Origin: an uncultured Ilumatobacter sp.
GTDB taxonomy: Bacteria > Actinomycetota > Acidimicrobiia > Acidimicrobiales > Ilumatobacteraceae
DNA: 41,936 nt
Assembly: GCA_938049325.1 (NCBI GenBank)
Contig: CALICC010000003.1
Span: 1 to 41,936, forward strand
Direction of reading: 5' to 3'
Positions 26,788-34,876 of the stretch are shown here, in pieces. Below the pieces are notes generated by a model. That model saw only the letters and a list, made by a program, of their open reading frames with translations. It was not told where the DNA came from and made no database searches. The position numbers and the translations under genes were made by a program. The first letter of the stretch is position 1. Each line of letters starts with the position of its first letter.

Positions 26788-28102
26788 AATCGCAGACCGC
26801 TGTCTGGTGAGCGGAGCTGACGGTCACGTCACCGTGACGCCTGCCGGGCGTGTCGTCCTGACCGAAACCCCCACTGCGCAACGCGGTGAAGACCTCGACC
26901 GAATCGCCGGCGACGTCGGCTCCGACGTCGCGCTCCGAACGCTTGCCGGCATCGGCGGTACGGCTGCGCTCCTCGAACCATCGGATGGCCCGCTGCGGTT
27001 GACGATGACGGGACGCATCGGTGTGCTGATCGAGCTGCCGAACGCCGAGATGTTCGTGAGCCCGACGGGCAGCGATGGCCACACCGTGATGATTCCGGGT
27101 GACGCCACGCGATTCGCCGTGGCCATCGGGGCAACCGCGCCGAGCGATCTCACGCCCAACACCGCCGCCAGCATTTCGCACGCGGATGGCCAGCCTGCGA
27201 GCCAGTTCGTGATCGATCTGGTCGGTGCGCAGCCCGACCCGACACCTGTCGGACTCGACATCGTCGACCTGTCGATCGTGGCAGACATCGCACCCGCACC
27301 ACTACCGATCGTGGCCGCCGAGCCGCAACCGCCGGCACCGCGCCCACCGTCGGATCCGTCGATCATTCCGCCTCAGCCGCGCTCGTCGCAGCCACCGCCA
27401 CCCAATCCGAGCGACATCATCCCGCCGCAGCCGATCTTCGGCCAGGCCGCCTCACCGCAACCAGCCTCACCCCAACCCGCGCCACCCCAACCTGCGCCGC
27501 CCGCTTCCACGCCGCCGCCCGCCGAGACGCCAGCTCCTGACGTCGCACCCGCACCGGCCGCAGCTGCTGCCCCCGGTCCAGGATCCGGAGCGACCCAAGC
27601 GCATGACGCATCTCCCGACGATCCGAATTGGGTGCTCGGAATCCGGTGTCCACTCGACCACCACAACCATCCCGAAGCCGAGTACTGCTCGCAGTGCGGT
27701 CGCAAGATGGGCATCAACTCGACGGCCGTGTTCGTCGGTGGACCTCGCCCGCCGCTCGGGCTGTTCCTCCTCGACGACGGCGGTGCGATCCCGATCGCCA
27801 CCGACCTCCTGATCGGCCGCGACGCGACGACGCACGAAGACGTGCGCGCCGGCGACCGCCAGGCCGTCCTCCTCACTGATGCGAGCAACGTGGTCTCACG
27901 CCACCATCTGGCGATCACGTTGGATGAGTGGAACGTCACGGTCACCGACCTCGGGAGCGCGAACGGCACGTCACTCGTGAGCGACCTCACCGGCCGCGCG
28001 ATGACCCTCGACCCCCATCAGGTCGTGACGATGCAACCGGGCGACCTGTTGCAGATCGGCCCGCGCACGCTGCAGCTTCAGCTGCACCACGTCGCGAGCT
28101 GA
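26780..28102 (+). CDS. FHA-domain protein with zinc ribbon
   Basis: 440 residues. The N-terminal ~180 residues form a beta-rich domain of unknown type, followed by a Pro/Ala/Gln-rich linker (~100 residues, many PQPAxP units), a zinc ribbon (RCPLDHHNHPEAEYCSQCG), and a C-terminal FHA domain with LLIGRDA, SNVVSRHHLAI and DLGSANGTSL, the residues that bind phosphothreonine. GGAGGA precedes the ATG, and the gene overlaps the kinase gene by 8 bases. Kinase plus FHA pairs work as phospho-switches; here the most likely targets are the envelope proteins of this window, by inference. Confidence 0.93.
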   Translation: MSEIADRCLVSGADGHVTVTPAGRVVLTETPTAQRGEDLDRIAGDVGSDVALRTLAGIGGTAALLEPSDGPLRLTMTGRIGVLIELPNAEMFVSPTGSDGHTVMIPGDATRFAVAIGATAPSDLTPNTAASISHADGQPASQFVIDLVGAQPDPTPVGLDIVDLSIVADIAPAPLPIVAAEPQPPAPRPPSDPSIIPPQPRSSQPPPPNPSDIIPPQPIFGQAASPQPASPQPAPPQPAPPASTPPPAETPAPDVAPAPAAAAAPGPGSGATQAHDASPDDPNWVLGIRCPLDHHNHPEAEYCSQCGRKMGINSTAVFVGGPRPPLGLFLLDDGGAIPIATDLLIGRDATTHEDVRAGDRQAVLLTDASNVVSRHHLAITLDEWNVTVTDLGSANGTSLVSDLTGRAMTLDPHQVVTMQPGDLLQIGPRTLQLQLHHVAS

Positions 28103-28123
28103 GCACCGCGCCCGCCGCGAGCG

Positions 28124-28744
28124 TCAGTCGACCGCGGCCAGCACGTCGGCGCGGTGCTTGACCGCGTCGACGACTCGGGCGTTTGGTTCGTCTGACGACT
28201 GGACGAACGTCGCTGCGTCGGCTGGCGACTTCCCAAACTCGATGTGTCGGGCGACGAGACGTTCGACCCGGAGCCCTGGATCGATGTCGAGATGAACCGT
28301 GAGATCGAAGAGACCAGCGAGCGCATCCCACGGTGGCGTCTCGAGCAACAGGTAGTTGCCTTCGACGATGACGATGTGGGCCGAGGCATCCACGTGGATC
28401 TGCTCGTCGATCGGTTCGTCGATGACCCGATCGAATGCGGGCAACGACACCGTCTGCGTTGCCGATCGCAGCGCTCCGACCGCGGCCACGAAGGCATCGG
28501 CAGCGAACGTGTGCGGGGCACCTTTGACGTGCCGCACGCCGCGCTCGTCGAGCACCGAGTTGGGCAGGTGGTAGCCGTCCATCGGGACGATCGCGGCGTC
28601 GAGTTCTGCTGCCAACGATGCCGCGACGGTGGACTTGCCACTCCCGGGCGCTCCGGCGATTCCGACGAGGAAGCGGTCGTGGCCAGCCGAGCGCGAGGCA
28701 ATGAGTGCGCCGAGTCCAGCGGCGTCGACGTGCTGTTGCGTCAC
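28124..28744 (-). CDS. P-loop sugar/nucleoside kinase-like protein (FrcK-like)
   Basis: About 206 residues from GTG at 28744; GTG at 28777 would add RLRRERRRRD and overlap the ABC ATPase gene. Walker A is VGIAGAPGSGKSTVAASLAAEL, and MDGYHLPNSVLDERGV and HIVIVEGNYLLLE match the uridine kinase/pantothenate kinase/FrcK-YggC group. It is last in an operon of periplasmic binding protein, permease, ATPase and kinase, the order of frcBCAK in Sinorhizobium, where the kinase gene follows the fructose transporter. It may phosphorylate the imported sugar or a nucleoside derived from it; the substrate is not proven. Confidence 0.83.
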   Translation of the reverse strand: MTQQHVDAAGLGALIASRSAGHDRFLVGIAGAPGSGKSTVAASLAAELDAAIVPMDGYHLPNSVLDERGVRHVKGAPHTFAADAFVAAVGALRSATQTVSLPAFDRVIDEPIDEQIHVDASAHIVIVEGNYLLLETPPWDALAGLFDLTVHLDIDPGLRVERLVARHIEFGKSPADAATFVQSSDEPNARVVDAVKHRADVLAAVD

Positions 28745-28760
28745 GTCACGACGGCGCCGT

Positions 28761-29537
28761 TCACGCCGCAGCCGCACCGGTCATGATGGCAACGGCCTCG
28801 GCCATCGTGTGCGACTCGGGCGTCACGACGGTGGCGCGCCGACCCAAGCGCTGGATGTGGATCCGGTCGGCGACCTCGAACACGTGTGGCATGTTGTGAC
28901 TGATCAGGATCACAGGCAGACCGCGTTCGCGCAGGTCGCCGATCAGTTGCAACACCTGGCCTGACTCCTTCACCCCGAGCGCCGCCGTGGGTTCGTCGAG
29001 GATCACGACCTTGCTTCCGAACGCCGCGGCGCGGGCAACCGCCACTGCCTGGCGCTGACCGCCTGACAGCGTTTCGACGGCTTGCGTGATGTCTTGCAGC
29101 GTGCCGATGCCCAACTCGTCGAGTGCTTCTTTGGCCTGGCGTCGCATCCCGCGCTTGTCGACCTTGCGGAAGATGCTGCCGAGCGGCCCGGCGACACGAC
29201 GTTCACGTCCGAGAAACATGTTCTCGGCGATGTCGAGCGCCGGAGCGACGGCGAGCGTCTGGTACACGGTTTCGATCCCGACCGCTTGGGCGTCAGGCGG
29301 CCCCTTGAACGTGACCCGCTCACCGTTGAGATACATCTCGCCTTCGTCGGGTTCCATGGCGCCCGACAGGCACTTGATGAGCGACGACTTCCCCGCGCCG
29401 TTGTCGCCGATCACCGCGAGGACTTCGCCGGGATACAGCTCGAGGTCGGCACCGCCAAGCGCGGTGACTCGACCGAACCGCTTGACGAGGCCCCGCGCTT
29501 CGAGCACGGGCGTCGTGGCGCTGGACGCGTCGCTCAT
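28761..29537 (-). CDS. Sugar ABC transporter ATP-binding protein (FrcA-like)
   Basis: 258 residues from ATG at 29537; the ORF-track start at 30278 runs antisense-frame through the permease and is rejected. Walker A is VIGDNGAGKSSLIKCL, Q-loop region ETVYQTLAVAPALDIAENMFLGRE, ABC signature ETLSGGQRQAVAVARAAAF, Walker B KVVILDEPTAALGVKES and switch His VILISHNMP. It has a single nucleotide-binding domain, unlike RbsA or XylG-type doubles, and matches FrcA. The start overlaps the permease stop (ATGA). Confidence 0.94.
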   Translation of the reverse strand: MSDASSATTPVLEARGLVKRFGRVTALGGADLELYPGEVLAVIGDNGAGKSSLIKCLSGAMEPDEGEMYLNGERVTFKGPPDAQAVGIETVYQTLAVAPALDIAENMFLGRERRVAGPLGSIFRKVDKRGMRRQAKEALDELGIGTLQDITQAVETLSGGQRQAVAVARAAAFGSKVVILDEPTAALGVKESGQVLQLIGDLRERGLPVILISHNMPHVFEVADRIHIQRLGRRATVVTPESHTMAEAVAIMTGAAAA

Positions 29538-30625
29538 TTTCCAACCTTTCGGATCCAGGTGTCGAGGGCAACTGCGAAGAGGATGAGGAGCCCGATCGCC
29601 AAGTTCTTGTAGAACGCATCGACTCCGGCAAGGCTCAGCCCGGTATCGAACATCGTCACGATCATCGCTCCGATCAACGTGCCGACCAGCCGACCGCGAC
29701 CGCCGAAGAGACTGGTTCCTCCGATTACCACGGCGGTGATCGTCTCGAGATTGATGTCGGTGGCCGCGTTGCTCGATGCGGAGAGCGAGCGGCCAAGTTG
29801 CACCCAGCCACCAATGGCGTAGATGAGTCCGGCAACCATGTACACGCTGATCAAGACACCGCGTGTGTTGATGCCGGCGAGCCGCGCGGCTTCGGCGTCG
29901 TCGCCGGTGGCGTAGATGTGCCTGCCCCAGGCGGTGCTCGACAGGATGTATGCGAACACGACGTACATCGCGAGCGCCAGCAGCACGCCGACCGTGATGC
30001 GCATCGTGCCGATCGAGATGCCTCGTCCGAGAACGAGGAGCAGACCCTCTGCGACGTCTCGGGTTTCGCCGTTGTCTCCCAGCGCCTCCTTCGACGTGGT
30101 CTGCGCCTTGCTGTAGACGTTGCCGAGCGACTGGTACACGTAGAACGTGCCGAGCGTGACGATGAACGGTGGGAGTCCGAATCTGGTCACGAGCCCACCG
30201 TGGATCGCACCGAGGAACAGCCCGAGCAACACGCCGAGCAACAGACCAAAGACCGGGTGAATGGGGTCGATCACCCACCCGGCGATCGGCACGGTCGCAC
30301 CGAACGCGACCATTCGAGCGATCACGAGATGGACGAGGATCATCGCGGTGCCGACCGACAGGTCGATACCGGCGGTGAGGATGATGAGCGTCTGGCCGAT
30401 CGCCAAGGTGGCGAGCACAGCGGTCTGCTGCAACATGATGCCGATGGTGCTCGGCTGGTGGAAGCGGCCGTCACCGAGCATCGTGAACACAAGGCCGGAG
30501 ACGATGAGCACGAGTGCCGGGCTGAGGACCGGATACTTGTGGAGTGCGTGCTGGAGTTGGTCGAGCGGCGTACGTGACTGGCTCAGCAGACCGGTTGCGT
30601 CGTCGACGGGTGTCGCGGATGTCAT
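29534..30625 (-). CDS. Sugar ABC transporter permease (FrcC/RbsC type)
   Basis: 363 residues with about ten membrane helices of the BPD_transp_2 family. Characteristic segments are TLIILTAGIDLSVG near residue 80, GLVTRFGLPPFIVTLGTFYVYQSLG, YATGDDAEAARLAGINTRGV (the coupling region) and TAVVIGGTSLFGGRGRLVGTLIGA. It forms the membrane channel for the sugar delivered by the binding protein encoded upstream. A stem-loop separates the two genes. Specificity is likely a pentose or hexose such as fructose, ribose or a similar monosaccharide. Confidence 0.94.
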   Translation of the reverse strand: MTSATPVDDATGLLSQSRTPLDQLQHALHKYPVLSPALVLIVSGLVFTMLGDGRFHQPSTIGIMLQQTAVLATLAIGQTLIILTAGIDLSVGTAMILVHLVIARMVAFGATVPIAGWVIDPIHPVFGLLLGVLLGLFLGAIHGGLVTRFGLPPFIVTLGTFYVYQSLGNVYSKAQTTSKEALGDNGETRDVAEGLLLVLGRGISIGTMRITVGVLLALAMYVVFAYILSSTAWGRHIYATGDDAEAARLAGINTRGVLISVYMVAGLIYAIGGWVQLGRSLSASSNAATDINLETITAVVIGGTSLFGGRGRLVGTLIGAMIVTMFDTGLSLAGVDAFYKNLAIGLLILFAVALDTWIRKVGK

Positions 30626-30680
30626 TCGTCCCCCAGACGGTGATGACGATGTGTGTGAGTAACGGCGTGCAGGAACGACA

Positions 30681-30710
30681 ACGGGGCGGCCGGCGCACCG
30701 ACCGCCCCGT
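30681..30710 (-). terminator. GC-rich stem-loop between binding-protein and permease genes
   Basis: ACGGGGCGG and CCGCCCCGT form a perfect 9-bp stem around a 12-base loop. In the mRNA sense only TTGTCGTT follows, a weak U-tract. It lies in the 145-base gap after the binding-protein gene, where such hairpins often lower downstream expression and protect the upstream message. Confidence 0.6.
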
Positions 30711-30770
30711 CATCCTGACATGTGTCTTCGTGGTGACCCGGTGCCGGAGCACCAGGTCAAGCTGCGGCGA

Positions 30771-31910
30771 TCAGCCCCAGCAGATCTCGGTGCCGTCGGC
30801 AACCGAGATGCTGTCGACACCGTCGACGGCGCTGTCGGTGACGAGCGCGACGCCGGTGTTGAAGAAGTCGAGGCCGTCGGTCGGCGTAGGTGCGTCTCCG
30901 CCGTTGGCGAGGTCGACGATTGCTTCCATGCCGAGCGTGGCCATCCGACCGGGGTACTGCTGAGCGGTGGCACCGATGACACCTTCGGCGACGAGGCGCA
31001 GACCCGGGTCACAACCGCCGTCGACCGAGACGATCAGCACGCCGTCAGCGCTGCCTGCAGCGGTGAGTGCGTCGAACGCACCCTGAGCTGCCGGCTCGTT
31101 GATCGTGTAGACGACGTTGATGTCGGGGTTCTGAGCCAGGCAGGTTTCCATCGCCGTGCGGCCTCCGTCGACGGCGCCGTTGGTCGGTTCGTGGCAGACG
31201 ATTTCGTAGTCGCCACCCGAGTAGCTGCCGGTGGCGGGTTCGTTGCCGTTGCCCGACGTGTCGATGGCATCGATGATGCCCATGCCGATCAAGAAGCCTT
31301 GGTCACGCAGGTAGTCGACGGAGACCACCTGGTCGTTGAAGAGGTCGAGCATGGCGATGGTCGCCTTCTCGCCGCCGAGGGTCCCGGCGGCCCACTGGCC
31401 GATCAGTTCGCCGCCGAGCTGGTTGTCGGTCGCGAAAGTGATGTCGACCGCATCAGCCGGATTCGGCGGCGTGTCGAGTGCGATCGTGTAGAGCCCCGCG
31501 TCGCGTGCTGCCTGCAGTGCGGGCACCACGGCATCGCCGCTCGGCGTGATGAGGATGCCAGCGTCACCGCGGGCAACAGCGGCTTCGATCGCATCGATCT
31601 GACTCTGCGTGTCGCCGTCTTCTTGACCGGCGGCCACCGTGAGGCTCACGCCCAGTGCGTCGGCTTCGGCTTCGGCCGAGTTGGCCATCGACACGAAGAA
31701 CGCATTCGACGTGTTCTTGAGGATCAACGACACGCCCACGCCGTCTCCTCCGGTGTCGGCAGCGGCGGTGCCGTCGGAACTCTCGGCAGCGGTACTCGCT
31801 TCCGGTGCGTCGTCGGATGCCTCGTCGTCGCTCCCACACGCCGCGAGCACCAGTGCGCCAGCAGCGAGCGCGCTCGCAACGCGCCGGCCATACATCGATG
31901 ATTTCTTCAC
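30771..31910 (-). CDS. Sugar-binding lipoprotein of the ABC transporter (FrcB/RbsB type)
   Basis: About 379 residues from GTG at 31910, supported by GAGGGGG six bases upstream; the ORF-track start at 31961 would place an operator in the coding region. The N terminus is a signal peptide with lipobox (RVASALAAGALVLAACGSDD), then an acidic/Ser/Thr linker, then a Peripla_BP_4 domain: GVSLILKNTSNAFFVSMANSAEAEADALGV, GDTQSQIDAIEAAVARGDAGILITPSG and YTINEPAAQGAFDALTAAG. It captures the sugar outside the membrane. First gene of the operon and divergent from lacI. Confidence 0.93.
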   Translation of the reverse strand: MKKSSMYGRRVASALAAGALVLAACGSDDEASDDAPEASTAAESSDGTAAADTGGDGVGVSLILKNTSNAFFVSMANSAEAEADALGVSLTVAAGQEDGDTQSQIDAIEAAVARGDAGILITPSGDAVVPALQAARDAGLYTIALDTPPNPADAVDITFATDNQLGGELIGQWAAGTLGGEKATIAMLDLFNDQVVSVDYLRDQGFLIGMGIIDAIDTSGNGNEPATGSYSGGDYEIVCHEPTNGAVDGGRTAMETCLAQNPDINVVYTINEPAAQGAFDALTAAGSADGVLIVSVDGGCDPGLRLVAEGVIGATAQQYPGRMATLGMEAIVDLANGGDAPTPTDGLDFFNTGVALVTDSAVDGVDSISVADGTEICWG

Positions 31911-31946
31911 AACAGTCCCCCTCAGGAATGAATTCACGTCGCCGGG

Positions 31947-31960
31947 TGACAACGTTGTCA
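31947..31960. promoter_or_regulatory. LacI-type operator 1
   Basis: TGACAACGTTGTCA, a perfect 14-bp palindrome with a central CG, typical of LacI-family operators. It sits at the predicted transcription start of the binding-protein gene, where binding would block initiation. Confidence 0.88.
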
Positions 31961-31963
31961 AGG

Positions 31964-31993
31964 ACAGTACGCATCGCTTGACAACGTTGTCAA
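31964..31993 (-). promoter_or_regulatory. Promoter of the sugar transporter operon
   Basis: On the minus strand TTGACA (31988-31993, inside operator 2), 18 bases, TACTGT (31964-31969). Start of transcription would be near 31957, within operator 1, so the regulator would cover both the -35 and +1. Confidence 0.65.
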
Positions 31994-31996
31994 GCG
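31975..31996. promoter_or_regulatory. LacI-type operator 2 (22-bp perfect palindrome)
   Basis: CGCTTGACAACGTTGTCAAGCG contains the same 14-bp core as the other two sites and extends the symmetry to 22 bases, so it is probably the strongest site. Its core is centred 32 bases from operator 1 and 35 bases from operator 3. It includes the -35 of the transporter promoter. Confidence 0.9.
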
Positions 31997-32013
31997 ATTT
32001 CGTGACGAACCCT

Positions 32014-32027
32014 TGACAACGTTGTCA
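32014..32027. promoter_or_regulatory. LacI-type operator 3
   Basis: TGACAACGTTGTCA, identical to operator 1 and the core of operator 2. It lies nearest the lacI gene and could mediate autoregulation or looping. It contains a TTGACA in the lacI direction, but no good -10 is spaced from it. Confidence 0.87.
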
Positions 32028-32104
32028 CACATCTGGAAACTGCTCGATGTGCTCGGCACCTACACTCGACCCCGCCGACGAGCGGCGTAAGGCGGGCACC
32101 AGGG

Positions 32105-33136
32105 ATGCAACAGCGACGACCAACCATGCGCGACGTCGCCGAACGGGCCGGCGTGAGCTTCAAGACGGTGTCGCGCGTGGTCAACGCCGAAGGTGGCGTG
32201 AGCGAAGTGCTTGCCGACCGCGTCGCCGGCGCCATTTCCGAACTCGGGTACCGCCCCGACGAACGCGCACGCCGGTTGCGCCAGAGCGACGCCAAGACGG
32301 GAGCCATCGGGTTCGTGATCGTTGACGTCTCCAACCCGTTCTTCTCGTCGGTCCTGCGCGGCATCGAAGAGGTCGCAACCGCCCATGACTCGATCGTCAT
32401 GTCGGGCAGCACCGATGGCGACAAGGACCGCGAGCGCCAGCTCATCGACGCGTTCGTCTCGCGTCGAGTCGACGGCCTCATCGTCGTTCCCGAGGGGTCG
32501 ACCGACAACACCCTCCGCGTCGAGATCGAACGAGGCACGCCGATCGTCTTCGTCGACCTCGAACCGTCAGAGCTCACCGCCGACCTGGTGCGCAGCGACC
32601 ATCATCTCGGCTCGGTCGCCGCGACTGAGCACCTCATCGCACACGGGCACCGCGACATCGCGTTCTTCGGTGATCACCCCGACATCTCCTCGTCGCGCCT
32701 TCGCCGGGCGGGATACGAACAAGCGCTCACCGCTGTCGGCATCGACATCGACGAGAACCGCATCGTGCAGGATCGACTTCGACCCGACGAGTGGCGTGAC
32801 GTGATTCGGACCTACCTCGAGACGCACGAGCGCCCGACGGCGATCTTCTCCGCACAGAACTTCGTCACGGTCGGATGCACTCAGGCTCTCCACGACCTCG
32901 ACCTCCACACCACGATCGCCCAGGTCGGCTTCGACGAAATCGAGCTCGGCGATGTGGTGACGCCCGGTATCACGACCGTTCCGCAACACCCGCTCGACCT
33001 CGGTCGTCGAGCAGCCCAGACGTTGTTCAATCGAATCGGCGGCGACCGTGGCGACGTGACCAAGGAGATCATCGCCAGCCCGATCATCCAGCGCGGATCC
33101 GGAGAGATCCGCCCGGCTGCGACACCGGCCGACTGA
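32105..33136 (+). CDS. LacI-family transcriptional regulator
   Basis: 343 residues. The N-terminal helix-turn-helix is TMRDVAERAGVSFKTVSRVVNAEGGVS, with hinge helix LGYRPDERARRLRQ, followed by a periplasmic-binding-like effector domain (IGFVIVDVSNPFFSSVLRGIEEVA; FVDLEPSELTADLVRSDHHLGSVAATEHLIAHGH; VGFDEIELGDVVTPGITTVPQHP). It probably represses the divergent sugar transporter operon and is released by the imported sugar or its phosphate. Three identical operators lie between the two genes. ATG 32126 is an alternative start. TACACT at 32061-32066 may be its -10. Confidence 0.94.
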   Translation: MQQRRPTMRDVAERAGVSFKTVSRVVNAEGGVSEVLADRVAGAISELGYRPDERARRLRQSDAKTGAIGFVIVDVSNPFFSSVLRGIEEVATAHDSIVMSGSTDGDKDRERQLIDAFVSRRVDGLIVVPEGSTDNTLRVEIERGTPIVFVDLEPSELTADLVRSDHHLGSVAATEHLIAHGHRDIAFFGDHPDISSSRLRRAGYEQALTAVGIDIDENRIVQDRLRPDEWRDVIRTYLETHERPTAIFSAQNFVTVGCTQALHDLDLHTTIAQVGFDEIELGDVVTPGITTVPQHPLDLGRRAAQTLFNRIGGDRGDVTKEIIASPIIQRGSGEIRPAATPAD

Positions 33137-33184
33137 ACAGGATTCGCCGGGTGCCCAACACCGGTTGATTCGTAGGCTGCCCGC

Positions 33185-34825
33185 ATGAGTTCGCTGTCGC
33201 TCACACCGCACCCGTCATTCTCGGGCCGACCGGGTCCCGTGCTCGTGGTCGTCGCCGACGGTGTCGGCGTCGCACCTCCCGGGGCCAGCAATGCCGTGAC
33301 CGAGGCGAACACGCCGACGCTCGACGAACTCACCGGCACCGAGCTCTACACCGAACTCGCCGCACACGGACCAGCGGTGGGGCTGCCGACCGACGACGAC
33401 ATGGGCAACAGCGAGGTCGGCCACAACGCCCTCGGCGCCGGCCGCATCTTCGCTCAAGGCGCCAAGCTCGTGAACAAGGCCATCAAGACCGGTGCGATCT
33501 TCGAGTCCGAAGTGTGGGGCAAGGCGATCGAGCACGGGAGGAGCGGGACACTCCACCTCCTCGGCTTGCACTCCGACGGTGGGGTCCACTCGAGCCTCGA
33601 GCATCTGTACGCGCTCCTCCGCCAAGCCGCCGATGAAGGCGTCACGAGCTGCGCTGTCCACATCTTGCACGACGGTCGCGACGTCGACGCTCGCTCGGCG
33701 CTGCGCTACATCGAGCAGACCGAAGCAGTGCTGAGCGAGATCAACGCAGGCGCTGACGACCGCGATTTTCGCATTGCGTCGGGCGGCGGCCGCATGGGGA
33801 TCACGATGGATCGATACGGCGCCGACTGGCCGATGGTCGAGCGCGGTTACCGCTGCCACGCACACGGCGAAGGCCGCGAGTTCGCGTCGGCAACCGAGGC
33901 GGTCGAGACCATGTACGCCGAGTCCGACTCGGGCGATCAGTACCTCGGCGAGTTCGTCGTGATGCGCGACGGAGCTCCAGCGGGCACCATCGTCGACGGC
34001 GACGCCGTGGTGTTGTTCAACTTCCGCGGCGACCGAGCGATCGAGATCTCGCGCGCCTTCGAGGAGACCGACTTCGACGTCTTCGACCGCACCGGCGCCA
34101 ACGGACGCCCACACCCCGACGTCTTCTACGCGGGGATGCTGCAGTACGACGGCGACGCGTTCGTCCCGAAGCAGTACCTGGTGGCGCCTCCTGCGATCGA
34201 TCGCGTCATGGGTGAGTTCCTCTGCGCGGAAGGTGTGCGCAGTTTTGCGATCAGCGAGACGCAGAAGTTCGGCCACGTGACGTTCTTCTGGAATGGCAAC
34301 CGGTCGGGCTACATCGACGAAGAACTCGAGACCTACATCGAGATTCCGTCCGACAACGTGGAGTTCGACACGACGCCGGCCATGAAGGTGCGCGAGATCA
34401 CTGACGAGACCATCGACCTGTTGCGGTCCGGCGAGTACCGCTTCGGCCGGCTCAACTTCCCGAGCGGCGACATGGTCGGCCACACCGGCCACCTGCACGC
34501 AACCGTCGAAGCAATGGAGATCATCGACGAATGCATGGCCCGCCTCATCGAAGTGATCGACGACCTCGGTGGTGTGCTCGTCTTCACCGCCGACCACGGC
34601 AACGCCGACATCATGTTCACCGAGAAGGACGGCGTGCGATCACCCAAGACGAGCCACACGCTCAGCCCTGTACCGTTCGCCATTCACGACCCGAACTACG
34701 ACGGCGAGTACCACATGAGCGCTGCCGTCGGTGTCGGCCTTGCCAACGTGGCGTCGACCGTGTTCAACCTGCTCGGGTACGAAGCGCCGAACGACTACCT
34801 CGACTCGCTGATCACGTTCGGCTGA
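33185..34825 (+). CDS. gpmI: 2,3-bisphosphoglycerate-independent phosphoglycerate mutase
   Basis: 546 residues, full length for the two-manganese enzyme that interconverts 3- and 2-phosphoglycerate in glycolysis. The metal site opens with VVADGVGV, the phosphoserine is in DMGNSEVGHNALGAGR, and the transferase lobe has CAVHILHDGRDVDARSA and GGGRMGITMDRY. The C terminus keeps NFPSGDMVGHTGHLHATVEAMEIID and VFTADHGNADIMF. TAGGCT lies six bases before the ATG, so the transcript may be leaderless. It follows lacI by about 50 bases. The gene converges on the methyltransferase gene. Confidence 0.97.
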   Translation: MSSLSLTPHPSFSGRPGPVLVVVADGVGVAPPGASNAVTEANTPTLDELTGTELYTELAAHGPAVGLPTDDDMGNSEVGHNALGAGRIFAQGAKLVNKAIKTGAIFESEVWGKAIEHGRSGTLHLLGLHSDGGVHSSLEHLYALLRQAADEGVTSCAVHILHDGRDVDARSALRYIEQTEAVLSEINAGADDRDFRIASGGGRMGITMDRYGADWPMVERGYRCHAHGEGREFASATEAVETMYAESDSGDQYLGEFVVMRDGAPAGTIVDGDAVVLFNFRGDRAIEISRAFEETDFDVFDRTGANGRPHPDVFYAGMLQYDGDAFVPKQYLVAPPAIDRVMGEFLCAEGVRSFAISETQKFGHVTFFWNGNRSGYIDEELETYIEIPSDNVEFDTTPAMKVREITDETIDLLRSGEYRFGRLNFPSGDMVGHTGHLHATVEAMEIIDECMARLIEVIDDLGGVLVFTADHGNADIMFTEKDGVRSPKTSHTLSPVPFAIHDPNYDGEYHMSAAVGVGLANVASTVFNLLGYEAPNDYLDSLITFG

Positions 34826-34876
34826 GATCGGCGGGAAGACCACCGTCGACCCCGCACCTGTCGCCATGATCGGGAA

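Noticed and set aside
29540-30278. Long N-terminal extension of the sugar ABC ATPase
   Set aside because: It overlaps the permease gene in another frame; ATG 29537 in an ATGA overlap is the natural start.
33215-34597. 460-residue minus-strand ORF
   Set aside because: Antisense shadow of gpmI, which is full length with all motifs.
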